A DNA stretch of 64,000 nt from Deefgea rivuli DSM 18356 (GCF_000620145.1 NZ_JHVM01000003.1:372001-436000); one strand, 5' to 3'. Counted from the first letter of the stretch, positions 53,540-62,225 are shown. A program made the numbers and translations. The notes: generated by a model from the letters alone, not told the origin.

Positions 53540-53587
53540 TGTATATGAATGTAGACTTTATAAAATAAAGCCTACAAGGCAATACCC
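53540..53587 (-). repeat. 3'-end palindromic element, copy 9
   Basis: The best hairpin of the family: TGTAGACTTTAT / ATAAAGCCTACA around an AAA loop, with GGGTATTGC as outer arm on the minus strand. It lies between nagB (behind its terminator) and leuB. Confidence 0.75.
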
Positions 53588-53623
53588 ATTAACACATTAA
53601 AATATTTACAATCGGCAAACGTA

Positions 53624-53650
53624 GAAAAAGAGGGGCTAGCCCCTCTTTTT
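53624..53650 (-). terminator. Terminator of nagB
   Basis: AAAAAGAGGGGC-TA-GCCCCTCTTTTT, 16 nt behind nagB; strong on both strands. Confidence 0.9.
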
Positions 53651-53665
53651 GCCAAGACCATTCGC

Positions 53666-54397
53666 TTAGAACGATACTTTGTAGTTCACATCGCAGTCCG
53701 TCATCACGATCACACGTGGGTGCGTTTGCAGCAATGAAGCTGGCAATTGCGTCGTGATTGGGCCATTCAAGGTGCGATCCAGAATCTCAGCTTTCTCAGC
53801 GCCTTTCACCACGAGCAAAATCGCGCGCGCTTGCATGATCGTACCCATGCCCATCGTTACCGCATGGGTTGGCACTTCGTCGATGTGGTTAAAGAAGCGT
53901 TTATTCGCTTCGCGAGTTTCTTGCTTCAACGTGACTTTGTACGTACCGCGTGACAAATGCTCATCCGGCTCGTTAAAACCGATATGACCATTGCCGCCAA
54001 TGCCGAGCAATTGCAAATCCACCGGACCTTGCTCAAACATCATTTTGTCGTACAAACGGCATTCTGCATCAACGTCAGCCGCATTGCCATCCGGCACGTG
54101 CGTATTACCGGCTTGAATATCGATATGGTCAAACAAATTTGTTTGCATAAAGTTGCGATAGCTTTCTTTATGCGTCACTGGCAAACCAACGTATTCATCC
54201 AGATTAAATGTTTTTGCGTGCGCAAAGCTCACCAAACCTGCTTGATAGGTTTTTACAATTTCTTTGTACAAACCCACTGGCGTACCACCGGTTGCCATAC
54301 CCAAAATGGCGTTCGGTTTGCTGCGTACCATAGAAATAATCAGGTCGGCTGCGGCACGATCTAAATCGCTTTGATTTTTAAATTTATGCAGGATCAT
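53666..54397 (-). CDS. nagB: Glucosamine-6-phosphate deaminase
   Basis: A 243-residue enzyme converting glucosamine 6-phosphate to fructose 6-phosphate and ammonia, the last step in using GlcNAc. NAILGMATGGTPVGLYKEI is the phosphate site, the catalytic Asp is in FNLDEYVGLP, and GIGGNGHIGFNEP is the active-site lid. It is shorter than E. coli NagB (266) and lacks the longer C-terminal allosteric region. ATG 54397 with GGAAAC ahead is preferred over TTG 54412. nagA is not adjacent. With the chitinase it fits chitin catabolism. Confidence 0.94.
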   Translation of the reverse strand: MILHKFKNQSDLDRAAADLIISMVRSKPNAILGMATGGTPVGLYKEIVKTYQAGLVSFAHAKTFNLDEYVGLPVTHKESYRNFMQTNLFDHIDIQAGNTHVPDGNAADVDAECRLYDKMMFEQGPVDLQLLGIGGNGHIGFNEPDEHLSRGTYKVTLKQETREANKRFFNHIDEVPTHAVTMGMGTIMQARAILLVVKGAEKAEILDRTLNGPITTQLPASLLQTHPRVIVMTDCDVNYKVSF

Positions 54398-54472
54398 TCG
54401 TTTAGTTTCCAATAATGAGTTCGACCGTAAAAGGATACGACAAAACTCGAAGAATAATATTGATTCAAGTTG

Positions 54473-54507
54473 AAAAAAGCGGCTCCAGTGAATCAGCCGC
54501 TTTATTT
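54473..54507 (-). terminator. Terminator of leuC-ecn-leuD
   Basis: AAAGCGGCT / AGCCGCTTTTTT with a 10-nt loop on the minus strand, 7 nt behind leuD. Confidence 0.85.
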
Positions 54508-54513
54508 ATTGCA

Positions 54514-55152
54514 TTACTTAGCAAATAACCAAGGTTGATTTGCTTGATGCAGCGCTTCAAATGCACGAATTTTGTCACTATGCGCTAAAGTCAAACCAAT
54601 TTCATCCAAACCATTGAGTAAACAATGCTTACGATGCTCAGTTACATCAAACGGAAACACTTCACCGCTTGGTGTTGTAATCGTTTGCGCAGCCAAATCA
54701 ATTTTTAGACGATAACCTTCAGTTTTCGCCTCAGCAAATAACTGATCGATCACGGCAGCGGGCTGAACAATCGGCAATAAACCGTTTTTAAAACAATTAT
54801 TAAAGAAAATATCAGCAAAACTCGGTGCAATCAGCGCACAGAAACCGAAGTCTTCAATTGCCCATGGTGCATGTTCGCGCGAAGAGCCGCAGCCAAAATT
54901 ATCGCGTGCTAGCAATACTTGCGCGCCTTGATTGCGTGGCAAATTCAGTTCGAAATCTGGATTGAGTTTGCGCTGGCTGTTGTCGATGCCCGGCTCGCCC
55001 TGATCCAGATAACGCCACTCATCAAACAAATTCGGGCCAAAGCCTGAACGCTTAATTGATTTTAAAAATTGCTTTGGAATAATCGCGTCGGTGTCGACGT
55101 TGGCTCTATCCATCGCGCAAACCAAACCATCCAAAGAGACAAATGCTTTCAT
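54514..55152 (-). CDS. leuD: 3-isopropylmalate dehydratase small subunit
   Basis: A 212-residue swivel-domain subunit of isopropylmalate isomerase. [22 protein letters not shown], the segment [25 protein letters not shown] and [14 protein letters not shown] are diagnostic. The start ATG overlaps the TGA stop of the entericidin gene (ATGA). It partners LeuC. Confidence 0.96.
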   Translation of the reverse strand: MKAFVSLDGLVCAMDRANVDTDAIIPKQFLKSIKRSGFGPNLFDEWRYLDQGEPGIDNSQRKLNPDFELNLPRNQGAQVLLARDNFGCGSSREHAPWAIEDFGFCALIAPSFADIFFNNCFKNGLLPIVQPAAVIDQLFAEAKTEGYRLKIDLAAQTITTPSGEVFPFDVTEHRKHCLLNGLDEIGLTLAHSDKIRAFEALHQANQPWLFAK

Positions 55153-55268
55153 TTCGCCGCCTTTTCGATGGCTTCGCCACCTTTTTTAATATCTTGACCG
55201 ATGCCCGACACGGTATTGCAAGCCGTTAACGCCAGCACGAAACTACACAAGAATAATGAACGCAACAT
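55149..55268 (-). CDS. Entericidin-type small lipoprotein
   Basis: A 39-residue frame: [17 protein letters not shown], a lipoprotein signal with lipobox LTAC (Cys17), then [22 protein letters not shown]. The mature part, with its GQDI(x)KGGxAIExAA pattern, is that of the entericidin EcnA/EcnB family of tiny envelope lipoproteins. E. coli entericidins act in a stationary-phase lysis/anti-lysis pair; a role here is unproven. AAGGA precedes the ATG at 55268, and its TGA overlaps the leuD ATG. The same leuC-ecn-leuD order is seen in related Neisseriales. Confidence 0.9.
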   Translation of the reverse strand: MLRSLFLCSFVLALTACNTVSGIGQDIKKGGEAIEKAAK

Positions 55269-55278
55269 AGACAAATCC

Positions 55279-56685
55279 TTAAGCAAAATCGCGTACGTCA
55301 ACAAAATGCCCAGCAATCGCTGCCGCGGCGGCCATTTCTGGGCTCACCAAATGCGTACGACCACCTTGACCTTGGCGACCTTCAAAATTGCGATTCGACG
55401 TGGACGCGCAACGCTCACCTGGCTCCAAGCGATCCGCATTCATCGCCAAGCACATCGAACAGCCCGGCTCACGCCACTCAAAACCCGCGTCGATAAAGAC
55501 TTGATGCAAGCCTTCGGCTTCCGCTTGCGCTTTCACTAAACCTGAGCCTGGCACAATCAAGACTAATTTCACGCTATCGGCTTTTTTCTTGCCTTTCACC
55601 ACACCCGCAGCCGCACGCAAATCTTCGATTCGGCTATTGGTACAGGAGCCGATAAAGACTTTATCGATTTTAATATCAGTCAGTGGGGTATTGGCTTCTA
55701 AACCCATATATTGCAAGGCACGCGTGTAGCTACCCTGCTTGGTTGCATCCGTTTGCGCCGCTGGATCAGGTACTTTTCCAGATACGCCCAACACTTGCTC
55801 AGGCGAGGTGCCCCAAGTGATTTGCGGCTCGATGTCTGCTGCATTTAATTCAACGACAGCGTCAAACACCGCACCTTCGTCCGAAACGAGGTTTTTCCAG
55901 TTTGCCACTGCTGCATCCCATTGCTCCGCTGTCGGCGCAAAAGGACGACCTTTAAGGTAGTCGAATGTTTTTTGATCAGCTGCGACCATACCAGCGCGTG
56001 CGCCGGCTTCAATCGCCATATTGCACAGCGTCATCCGGCCCTCAATCGACAAGGCGCGAATCGCTTCGCCGCCAAACTCAATCGCATAGCCTGTACCACC
56101 CGCCGTGCCAATTTTGCCGATAATCGCCAAAGCGATATCTTTCGCGGTAACGCCACAACCGACTTGGCCATCGACGCGCACCAGCATCGCTTTAGATTTT
56201 TTTGCGACCAAAGTTTGCGTTGCGAGTACATGCTCCACTTCCGACGTGCCAATACCATGCGCCAACGCAGCAAATGCGCCGTGCGTTGAAGTATGGCTAT
56301 CGCCACAAACGACGGTCATGCCCGGCAAAGTTGCGCCATTCTCTGGGCCAACCACATGCACAATACCTTGGCGCAGGTCTTTAAACGGGAAATACGCTAG
56401 CGCGCCAAACTCTTTAATGTTCGCGTCTAGGGTTTCAACTTGCAAACGAGAAATAGGATCTTGAATCCCTTTTTCCCATTCATTGGTTGGCGTATTGTGA
56501 TCGGCTGTCGCAACGACAGACGAATTGCGCCACGGCAGTCGATGCGCTAGTTTTAAGCCTTCAAAGGCTTGTGGACTCGTCACTTCGTGTACCAAATGAC
56601 GGTCGATATAGATTAAGCAAGTACCGTCGGCTTCTTCATGCACAACGTGAGACTGCCAGAGTTTGTCGTAGAGCGTTTGAGCCAT
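55279..56685 (-). CDS. leuC: 3-isopropylmalate dehydratase large subunit
   Basis: A 468-residue aconitase-family subunit with a 4Fe-4S cluster. The cluster cysteines are in [15 protein letters not shown] and [35 protein letters not shown] is the family signature. The frame runs to an ATG at 56751, but [15 protein letters not shown] at 56685 is the normal start. It heads leuC-ecn-leuD, divergent from the barnase gene. Confidence 0.96.
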   Translation of the reverse strand: MAQTLYDKLWQSHVVHEEADGTCLIYIDRHLVHEVTSPQAFEGLKLAHRLPWRNSSVVATADHNTPTNEWEKGIQDPISRLQVETLDANIKEFGALAYFPFKDLRQGIVHVVGPENGATLPGMTVVCGDSHTSTHGAFAALAHGIGTSEVEHVLATQTLVAKKSKAMLVRVDGQVGCGVTAKDIALAIIGKIGTAGGTGYAIEFGGEAIRALSIEGRMTLCNMAIEAGARAGMVAADQKTFDYLKGRPFAPTAEQWDAAVANWKNLVSDEGAVFDAVVELNAADIEPQITWGTSPEQVLGVSGKVPDPAAQTDATKQGSYTRALQYMGLEANTPLTDIKIDKVFIGSCTNSRIEDLRAAAGVVKGKKKADSVKLVLIVPGSGLVKAQAEAEGLHQVFIDAGFEWREPGCSMCLAMNADRLEPGERCASTSNRNFEGRQGQGGRTHLVSPEMAAAAAIAGHFVDVRDFA

Positions 56686-56789
56686 AACAATCATCGCAAA
56701 TAAGGCTATCAGGGAACTGCCGAAGTTAGCACAGAAGCCCTTTTGCGACAACCCGCAATACCCGATTTACCCAACATCGGCGATCAATT

Positions 56790-56819
56790 TTGACCTTCAA
56801 GTTAAGGCAGAATAATAAT
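56790..56819 (+). promoter_or_regulatory. Sigma-70 promoter of the barnase-barstar pair
   Basis: TTGACC (56790-56795), an 18-nt spacer and AATAAT (56814-56819), 27 nt ahead of the ribonuclease ATG. Confidence 0.55.
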
Positions 56820-56846
56820 AAGCACTTAATCTCAAGGATAGGCGCA

Positions 56847-57287
56847 ATGAAAGCCCTAATTTTTACTCTAGCGCTGCTGACTAGCGGCGCGAGCTTTGCC
56901 GCGTCGTGCCAACAAGTCGCACAAACCCTCGCGCAGCAAAAATCACTGCCAGCAGCAGAATTGGCCGACATTTTGAATTCACTCAATCGCAGCCAGCACT
57001 TGCCGGAAAAATTTGTCACCAAGAAACAAGCTAAGAATGCGGGCTGGCAGCCGGGGAACAGCCTATGGCAAACCCAGCCGGGCAAATCCATCGGTGGCGA
57101 TCGCTTTGGCAATCGTGAGCAACGCCTGCCTCGCGGCAATTATTTTGAAGCTGATTTGGATTACCAAGGTAAAAAGCGCAATGCTAAACGTTTTATCTAC
57201 CAAACCAAGGGCGATCAAAACAGCGGTGCGCGTTACATCACCACCGATCATTACGCCACATTCACCGAGGTGCCAGCATGCCAATAA
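56847..57287 (+). CDS. Secreted barnase-type guanyl ribonuclease
   Basis: A 146-residue exported endoribonuclease. Signal peptide MKALIFTLALLTSGASFA, then the barnase fold: LPEKFVTKKQAKNAGWQPG, IGGDRFGNREQRLP, NYFEADLDYQGKKRNAKRFIY and RYITTDHYATFTEV. By comparison with B. amyloliquefaciens barnase the catalytic residues are E101 (base), R115 and H135 (acid). C21 and C145 could form an added disulfide. ATG 56847 with AGGATAGG ahead is chosen over 56790. The next gene encodes its inhibitor and overlaps by 10 nt. Likely jobs are nutrient RNA degradation or competition. Confidence 0.9.
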   Translation: MKALIFTLALLTSGASFAASCQQVAQTLAQQKSLPAAELADILNSLNRSQHLPEKFVTKKQAKNAGWQPGNSLWQTQPGKSIGGDRFGNREQRLPRGNYFEADLDYQGKKRNAKRFIYQTKGDQNSGARYITTDHYATFTEVPACQ

Positions 57288-57556
57288 AAACTCAAATTCA
57301 ATTGCGCCAAATTCGCACGCTGCACGATATTTATCAGCAACTGGGCGAGCAGATCGAGCTACCGGCTGAATTCGGCGCCAATCTAGATGCGCTCTACGAT
57401 TTTTTATCGACCGACTTGGCTGGCCCGATACAAATTCACTGGCCCGACTGCCAGCAATCCTTGGCATTCCTAGATAAAAAAGACGCCGAAGCCATCATGA
57501 ATCTATTTAAAGACATTGCAGATGAAAGAGATGATTTTGAGCTCATAAAACACTAG
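57278..57556 (+). CDS. Barstar family ribonuclease inhibitor
   Basis: A 92-residue intracellular inhibitor. IRTLHDIYQQLGEQIELPAEFGANLDALYDFLSTDLAGPIQIHW is the barstar pattern (helix binding the nuclease active site, NLDALYD), ending in an acidic helix. Its ATG lies in the last codons of the ribonuclease gene (10-nt overlap), so inhibitor and enzyme are translated together, which protects the cytoplasm before export. Confidence 0.92.
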   Translation: MPIKTQIQLRQIRTLHDIYQQLGEQIELPAEFGANLDALYDFLSTDLAGPIQIHWPDCQQSLAFLDKKDAEAIMNLFKDIADERDDFELIKH

Positions 57557-57607
57557 GGTATAGCCACCTAGCCATTATTTTAAATAAGCTACATAGATAT
57601 ACATACC
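57556..57607 (+). repeat. 3'-end palindromic element, divergent copy 10
   Basis: GGGTATAGCCACCTAGC begins on the last base of the barstar stop and the far end is GCTACATAG...ATACC. The position is typical of the family, while the pairing is weaker than in other copies. Confidence 0.5.
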
Positions 57608-57611
57608 AAAT

Positions 57612-57644
57612 AAAAAGGCTCACAGTAATGTGAGCCTTTTTATT
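57612..57644 (+). terminator. Terminator of the barnase-barstar operon
   Basis: AAAAAGGCTCACA-gtaa-TGTGAGCCTTTTT, 13-bp stem. Confidence 0.92.
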
Positions 57645-57700
57645 TGAAAAATCCTGCCTAGCAGAAAAATTCAATCTTTGCGATGTAATAAAACACACAC

Positions 57701-57765
57701 GTCACATGCAACAGTGCCATGTGTCATAAAGCGATGGCTTATATGATGAATGCAAGTGAAATCAT
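57701..57765. promoter_or_regulatory. Two palindromes upstream of the HTH regulator gene
   Basis: CACATG-N9-CATGTG (57703-57723) and ATGAT-N13-ATCAT (57743-57765) lie in the 146 nt between the terminator and the HTH gene. They are candidate operators for autoregulation. Confidence 0.35.
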
Positions 57766-57789
57766 TATGCCATTCGAAAGGAGTAGACC

Positions 57790-58080
57790 ATGAGCAAAAA
57801 ACTCAGCCCTCGTGACATTCGCAAGCAGCTCGGAATGAACCAACAAGATTTCTGGAGCCAAATCGGCGTCACCCAAAGTGGTGGCTCGCGCTACGAAAGT
57901 GGCCGCAATATGCCCAAGCCCGTCGCCGAACTCCTTCGTGTGGTGCATGTGGAAGGAATCGACTTGGCGAGCTTACGTAAAGAAGAACTTCAAGTACTGG
58001 AAATTTTACGCACTGAACGCCCTGAATTACTCAGCGAGTTAATCCAAAAAGCCAAAGAAACTGAAGCTGCTTTAGCCTAA
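57790..58080 (+). CDS. Helix-turn-helix transcriptional regulator
   Basis: A 96-residue protein with an N-terminal XRE-like HTH: LSPRDIRKQLGMNQQDFWSQIGVTQSGGSRYESGRNMPKPV, where GVTQSGGSRYESGR is the recognition helix, followed by a C-terminal helix with acidic residues (LVLEILRTERPELLSELIQKAKE-like). Target genes are unknown. GAAAGGAGTAGACC precedes the ATG. Its stop overlaps the convergent radical SAM gene by 4 nt. Confidence 0.85.
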   Translation: MSKKLSPRDIRKQLGMNQQDFWSQIGVTQSGGSRYESGRNMPKPVAELLRVVHVEGIDLASLRKEELQVLEILRTERPELLSELIQKAKETEAALA

Positions 58081-58946
58081 ACGCTCAGTTTAACGGGCAA
58101 GCCAATCGCTTCAATCCGCGCAGCCAACTGCTGCATCCACTCAGTGGGTGCAGCCGCAAGGCGCGGTGCCTCAATCTGCAATGACGGCCGTGCCAAACCA
58201 TAGAGCAACACGCCCTGCAAAGGCACACCTTGCGCCAATTGCTCGGCCAAAAATCCCACGTATGCACTCAATACTGCCTCGTCAGGCAATTCACCATCCA
58301 GCGCAAACATGCAGGTCTGCACCCACGTAGGGCACAAGGCCGCGGCCGTCGCCAAACGACGCGTCACTTGCTGGCGATTCAGTTTGATTTGGTTTACAAA
58401 TTCAAAGCCATCTTGCGGCGCACGATCGAGCTTAAACCACACTTCGCCCTGCATCGTCGCCATTTGCTGCAAACCCGCTTGCACATTGGCTTTATCGAGC
58501 TGACTACCATTGGTAATCAATACGGTTTTAATTTGCCCACGCAGCACAAATCGATCTAAAGCACGCCCAACCACGTCAATACACTCCAAAAACTGCGCAG
58601 ATGTGGTCGGCTCGCCATTGCCAGAAAACGCAATATCGTTCAAACGCCGCGCACCTTCAGGCACAGCGCGCTGCATAAAATCGCCATGCACGATGTCGTT
58701 CAGCATCAAATCAAGCTCAGATTCAAGCTGAGAAACGAGGGTATCGGGCGCTGGGCCGCGCTGTAAATCAGGTACCTGGCAATACACACAGCGCCAATTA
58801 CAGGCATTGTTTGGATTTAAATTAATCCCGACTGAAACACCACCCGCACGACGCGACACCACCGGATACACATAAGTTAGGCCCGCAATATCTCGGCTAT
58901 GGTCATCCACACGCAGTGGCGTGATGACCGGTATTTCAAGCGTCAT
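58077..58946 (-). CDS. Radical SAM protein
   Basis: A 289-residue radical SAM enzyme. The cluster motif is in NACNWRCVYCQVPDLQRG (CxxxCxxC); GEPTTSAQF corresponds to the SAM-binding GGEP strand, here FSGNGEPT, and TVLITNGSQLDK follows. It resembles the stand-alone wyosine/MoaA-like proteins of unknown function common in betaproteobacteria. No SPASM domain or partner peptide was seen. Its start overlaps the Usp gene end by 11 nt, so the two are probably one transcript. Confidence 0.85.
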   Translation of the reverse strand: MTLEIPVITPLRVDDHSRDIAGLTYVYPVVSRRAGGVSVGINLNPNNACNWRCVYCQVPDLQRGPAPDTLVSQLESELDLMLNDIVHGDFMQRAVPEGARRLNDIAFSGNGEPTTSAQFLECIDVVGRALDRFVLRGQIKTVLITNGSQLDKANVQAGLQQMATMQGEVWFKLDRAPQDGFEFVNQIKLNRQQVTRRLATAAALCPTWVQTCMFALDGELPDEAVLSAYVGFLAEQLAQGVPLQGVLLYGLARPSLQIEAPRLAAAPTEWMQQLAARIEAIGLPVKLSV

Positions 58947-59391
58947 TTTGCGGTGCTCTCACCAATAAAACCGGCGTTTTGGTATGTCGCAACACACCCT
59001 CAGCAACGCTACCGAGCAAAAGATGCGTTAAACCACCGTAACCGTGCGTCCCCATCACCAACAACTCGGCCTGCCACTTCTCACCCTCTTCAACCAAGGA
59101 ACGCGCAATTTGCCCGCCCCAAATTTCCAACAAATCGACTTCGACCGTTAAGCCTGCAGCGCGCAACTCTTCGGCACGCGAATCTAATAAATTTTGCCCG
59201 CCAACGCGCAAAGAACTTTGCAATTGCGGCACATCCAAAAATTCATTCGCACTCCACGCAAACTGAGCCAAATCAATCACATGCACCAAGCGAACGATGG
59301 CGTGCTGCTCATTAGCCAAGCGTTTCGCCTCTTGCAAAGCCGCCGCACTGGTATCACTGTGATCGACTGGCACTAAGATTCGTTGATACAT
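58936..59391 (-). CDS. Universal stress protein (UspA family)
   Basis: A 151-residue single Usp domain. YQRILVPVDHSDTSAAALQEAKRLA opens the fold and the ATP-binding pattern G-x2-G-x9-G-S is seen in MGTHGYGGLTHLLLGSVAEGVL, followed by HTKTPVLLVR. It therefore belongs to the nucleotide-binding class. AAGGAGTTTCATC lies before the ATG on the minus strand. It overlaps the radical SAM gene downstream. Confidence 0.92.
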   Translation of the reverse strand: MYQRILVPVDHSDTSAAALQEAKRLANEQHAIVRLVHVIDLAQFAWSANEFLDVPQLQSSLRVGGQNLLDSRAEELRAAGLTVEVDLLEIWGGQIARSLVEEGEKWQAELLVMGTHGYGGLTHLLLGSVAEGVLRHTKTPVLLVRAPQNDA

Positions 59392-59496
59392 GATGAAACT
59401 CCTTAATCAATTGATAATTTAGTCTAGCAGGCCAAAGCTATTGCAGCATCAGAGTGTCGAGCATAAACTCAAACCACTTTATTCATTAAAACTACT

Positions 59497-59955
59497 ATGC
59501 CACGAATTAAACTCGACTTACCAGAGTGCAAGTTGTTTCAATGCGATATTTCTGTTCGAATTAGCGAGATCAACTATGGCAATCACTTAGCTAATGATGC
59601 CTTACTCGGCCTACTGCACGAAGCTCGCGTACTCTGGTTAAAAAGTATCGGTTTTCGCGATGAATTAGACGTTGGCGGCGCAGGTTTAATCCTTTGCGAT
59701 GCCACACTGGTCTTTATGCAAGAAGCTTTTCATGGCGATCTGTTGCATATTCGCCTTGGCGTAGCTGAAATCAGTAAGGCACAGTTTGAACTTTATTATC
59801 ATGTAACAAACCAAGACAAGACCATTGCTAAAGCCAAAACCACCATGGCCAGCTTTAGTTACACGGAACGAAAAATCACCCACTTGCCCGAATCCTTGCG
59901 GCAAGTTCTAGCATGCTCAGGAGCATCAGCGAATGAAAAAATATCCAGCCAATAG
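59497..59955 (+). CDS. Acyl-CoA thioesterase, 4HBT/hotdog family
   Basis: A 152-residue hotdog protein of the YbgC/4HBT kind. VRISEINYGNHLANDALLGLLHEARVLWL has the N-Y-G-N-H substitute for the usual D-x-G-H-V catalytic loop followed by the central helix; AKTTMASFSYTERKITHLP is the closing strand. The catalytic Asp is replaced by Asn, as in some members. Substrate unknown. It overlaps the next gene by 23 nt. Confidence 0.8.
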   Translation: MPRIKLDLPECKLFQCDISVRISEINYGNHLANDALLGLLHEARVLWLKSIGFRDELDVGGAGLILCDATLVFMQEAFHGDLLHIRLGVAEISKAQFELYYHVTNQDKTIAKAKTTMASFSYTERKITHLPESLRQVLACSGASANEKISSQ

Positions 59956-60346
59956 TCCAGAAGCAATGGCACGTATCTTAGTGATGCAAATGATGTGTGA
60001 TGGCAGCTTTGATCCCGAAGAAATCGACGAACTCGAGCATCTGCACGCCTACGAAATCCTCGGGATTACCCGTAAAGGCTTTATCCAGGTACTACAAGCC
60101 TACTGCAATGACATTACTGACGAAGCCGATGAAAATGGCCAAATTAAACTAATCGACAAGCAACGCATTGACGATCTGCTTGAAACCATCGACGAGCCAC
60201 AAAAACGTTTACAACTTGCCGCATTGGCACTTGATATTGCTAAGTCAGACCAAGAAATCTGTGACGCAGAACTCGCCGTTTTTAGCCGCATGTTAAAGAA
60301 TTGGCACCTCACACTGGATGATTTGGCCGTCGCGTTTGGTGATTAA
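59933..60346 (+). CDS. TerB-like helical protein
   Basis: A 137-residue soluble helical protein. The segments ARILVMQMMCDGSFDPEEIDELEHLHAYEIL and LALDIAKSDQEICDAELAVFSRMLKNW fit the TerB/DjlA N-terminal pattern, where acidic residues in the loops (CDGSFDPEE, SDQEICDAE) can bind metal. Proof is lacking and no other ter genes are present, so tellurite resistance should not be inferred. It overlaps the thioesterase gene by 23 nt. Confidence 0.55.
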   Translation: MKKYPANSPEAMARILVMQMMCDGSFDPEEIDELEHLHAYEILGITRKGFIQVLQAYCNDITDEADENGQIKLIDKQRIDDLLETIDEPQKRLQLAALALDIAKSDQEICDAELAVFSRMLKNWHLTLDDLAVAFGD

Positions 60347-60424
60347 TACTGGAAATGCGCTTGCCTTGAGTCCGTGCATAGAGCTAAAAACAATAAAAAG
60401 TCTATTGAATCCATAAGGTGAGCT

Positions 60425-62221
60425 ATGAGCTGGGCTGCAGATTTTCACAAATCCTTTGAACGCAACTTCATTCCGACTCTCGGAAGAAAATTTGCTTTCA
60501 TTGGACTATTTTTAGTCTTTCCAACGCTTATGCTCATCGCCATTGCATCGGCGGAGTCGACGCTATCTCGCGTTGTGAGTCAACTCGATGCATCAACTCG
60601 CCAGCAAATTATCGATGAACTAAGTCAACTCAAGCTTTACGCTTGGATTGCACTTTTTATTACCGCGCTGCTCTGCATTATTGAAGTGACCTATTTGCAC
60701 TTCTGGATTACCAAACCCATTCGCTTGATCGACCAAGTGTTTGACGACGCAGCCAGCCATGATGGTGATCTTTCCAAAAACATTCCTGCGCCTTATTCCG
60801 ATGAAATCAGCCAGCTTGCTTTAACGTGCAACCGCTTTTTAAGTAAGCAGCGCGATATTGTCTCAAACGTGCAAACAATGACCGTTGGGATGGCGCTGGA
60901 AGCTGCTAAATCACAAAAACACATTAAAGATTCTGCATCCGCGACCACGCAACAAGATCAATTAGCCAAAAAAGTCGTTGAAGCCAGTAACTCAACAACC
61001 GAAGGCATTAACCAAGTTTCAAGCCGCACGGGCGAAATCTCGCAAACAACGGCACAAAACTTAGTGATGGCGCGGCAATCTTATGCCGAGCTGCAAGACG
61101 TGACCAATCGCATCAATGCGATCACGCAAAAAATTGGCAACTTTAATCAAACCGTTGATGGCTTGAATAAACGCTCGGCCAGCATCAAAACCATTGTCGA
61201 TTTAATTAAAGAAATCGCAGGGCAAACCAATTTACTGGCGCTCAATGCCGCAATTGAAGCCGCACGCGCTGGCGAGCAAGGGCGTGGCTTTGCCGTCGTT
61301 GCCGATGAAGTACGCAAACTGGCCGAAAAAGTTGGCGTCGCTACCGATGAAATCTCGGGCGACATCGACAATATGCTCAGCCAAGTCGCAGAAACTCTAG
61401 CTGAAACTGCGATGATTACCGTTGATGCGAATCGCACACAAGAAGTCGTCGATAAAGCCTCGAATCAATTCTCGCTCTTGATGCGCGATTTTGAGATGAC
61501 CGCCGAAGCGCTATCGGGCATTGCTGCGACGCTAGAAGAATTTACCGTCGCGAATAATTTAGTCAACGCGAACGTTTCAGAAATTCATCAGCTCTCGCTC
61601 GGCGTAAATGAACGCATGGGGCGCTCGGCACAATCTTCACACGATGTCGCAGAAGCCGCCGAAAAAGTCCAAGCGATGATCGGCCGCTTTACCGTCGGCC
61701 AAGGCGCGCTGGACTTAACGATTACGCAAGTGTGCCAATTCCGTGATCGGGTCGCCGAGAAAATTGAAGGCTTAATGAAACGCGGCATTGATGTGTTCGA
61801 TCAAAATTACAAAGCCGTACCCAATAGCGTGCCGCAAAAATACAAAACCACGTACAACCAGTATTTCGTACAAGAAATCCAACCGCTTTACGACGAATTA
61901 GCGAAAACTGCCTTGGGCGGCAAATTCTCTCTTGCGGTTGATACCAATGGTTACGGCCCAACACATAATAGCTGGTACTCCAAGCCACTCAGCGGCGACA
62001 AAGCCGTTGATTTGGTAAATAGTCGCGACCAGCGAATCTTCAACGATCCTGCTGGCTTGCGTGCGGCTCGCAATACTGAGCGCTTTTTGCTGCAAACCTA
62101 TTTACGTGACACGGGCGAAATTATGACCGAAGTTGACGTACCGATTATCGTTGGTGGTCGTCATTGGGGCGGTTTACGCCTAGGCTTTGATGGATCAGCC
62201 ATCTTGGGCAACGCACAATAG
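60425..62221 (+). CDS. Methyl-accepting chemotaxis protein with C-terminal extension
   Basis: A 598-residue chemoreceptor. Two membrane spans (~24-44 and ~73-93) enclose only about 28 residues, so there is no periplasmic sensor. A HAMP-like segment ([26 protein letters not shown]) and the signalling coiled coil follow; the hairpin tip is [40 protein letters not shown] in the raw order, highly conserved. After residue ~430 comes a ~160-residue domain with [33 protein letters not shown] and [11 protein letters not shown], reminiscent of Cache-type sensor strands. Sensing is probably cytoplasmic and C-terminal. No CheB/CheR pentapeptide tail. Confidence 0.9.
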   Translation: MSWAADFHKSFERNFIPTLGRKFAFIGLFLVFPTLMLIAIASAESTLSRVVSQLDASTRQQIIDELSQLKLYAWIALFITALLCIIEVTYLHFWITKPIRLIDQVFDDAASHDGDLSKNIPAPYSDEISQLALTCNRFLSKQRDIVSNVQTMTVGMALEAAKSQKHIKDSASATTQQDQLAKKVVEASNSTTEGINQVSSRTGEISQTTAQNLVMARQSYAELQDVTNRINAITQKIGNFNQTVDGLNKRSASIKTIVDLIKEIAGQTNLLALNAAIEAARAGEQGRGFAVVADEVRKLAEKVGVATDEISGDIDNMLSQVAETLAETAMITVDANRTQEVVDKASNQFSLLMRDFEMTAEALSGIAATLEEFTVANNLVNANVSEIHQLSLGVNERMGRSAQSSHDVAEAAEKVQAMIGRFTVGQGALDLTITQVCQFRDRVAEKIEGLMKRGIDVFDQNYKAVPNSVPQKYKTTYNQYFVQEIQPLYDELAKTALGGKFSLAVDTNGYGPTHNSWYSKPLSGDKAVDLVNSRDQRIFNDPAGLRAARNTERFLLQTYLRDTGEIMTEVDVPIIVGGRHWGGLRLGFDGSAILGNAQ

Positions 62222-62225
62222 ATCG

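Noticed and set aside
59933..60346. Tellurite resistance system
   Set aside because: Only one TerB-like domain is present and no terA, terC, terD or terE; resistance cannot be inferred.
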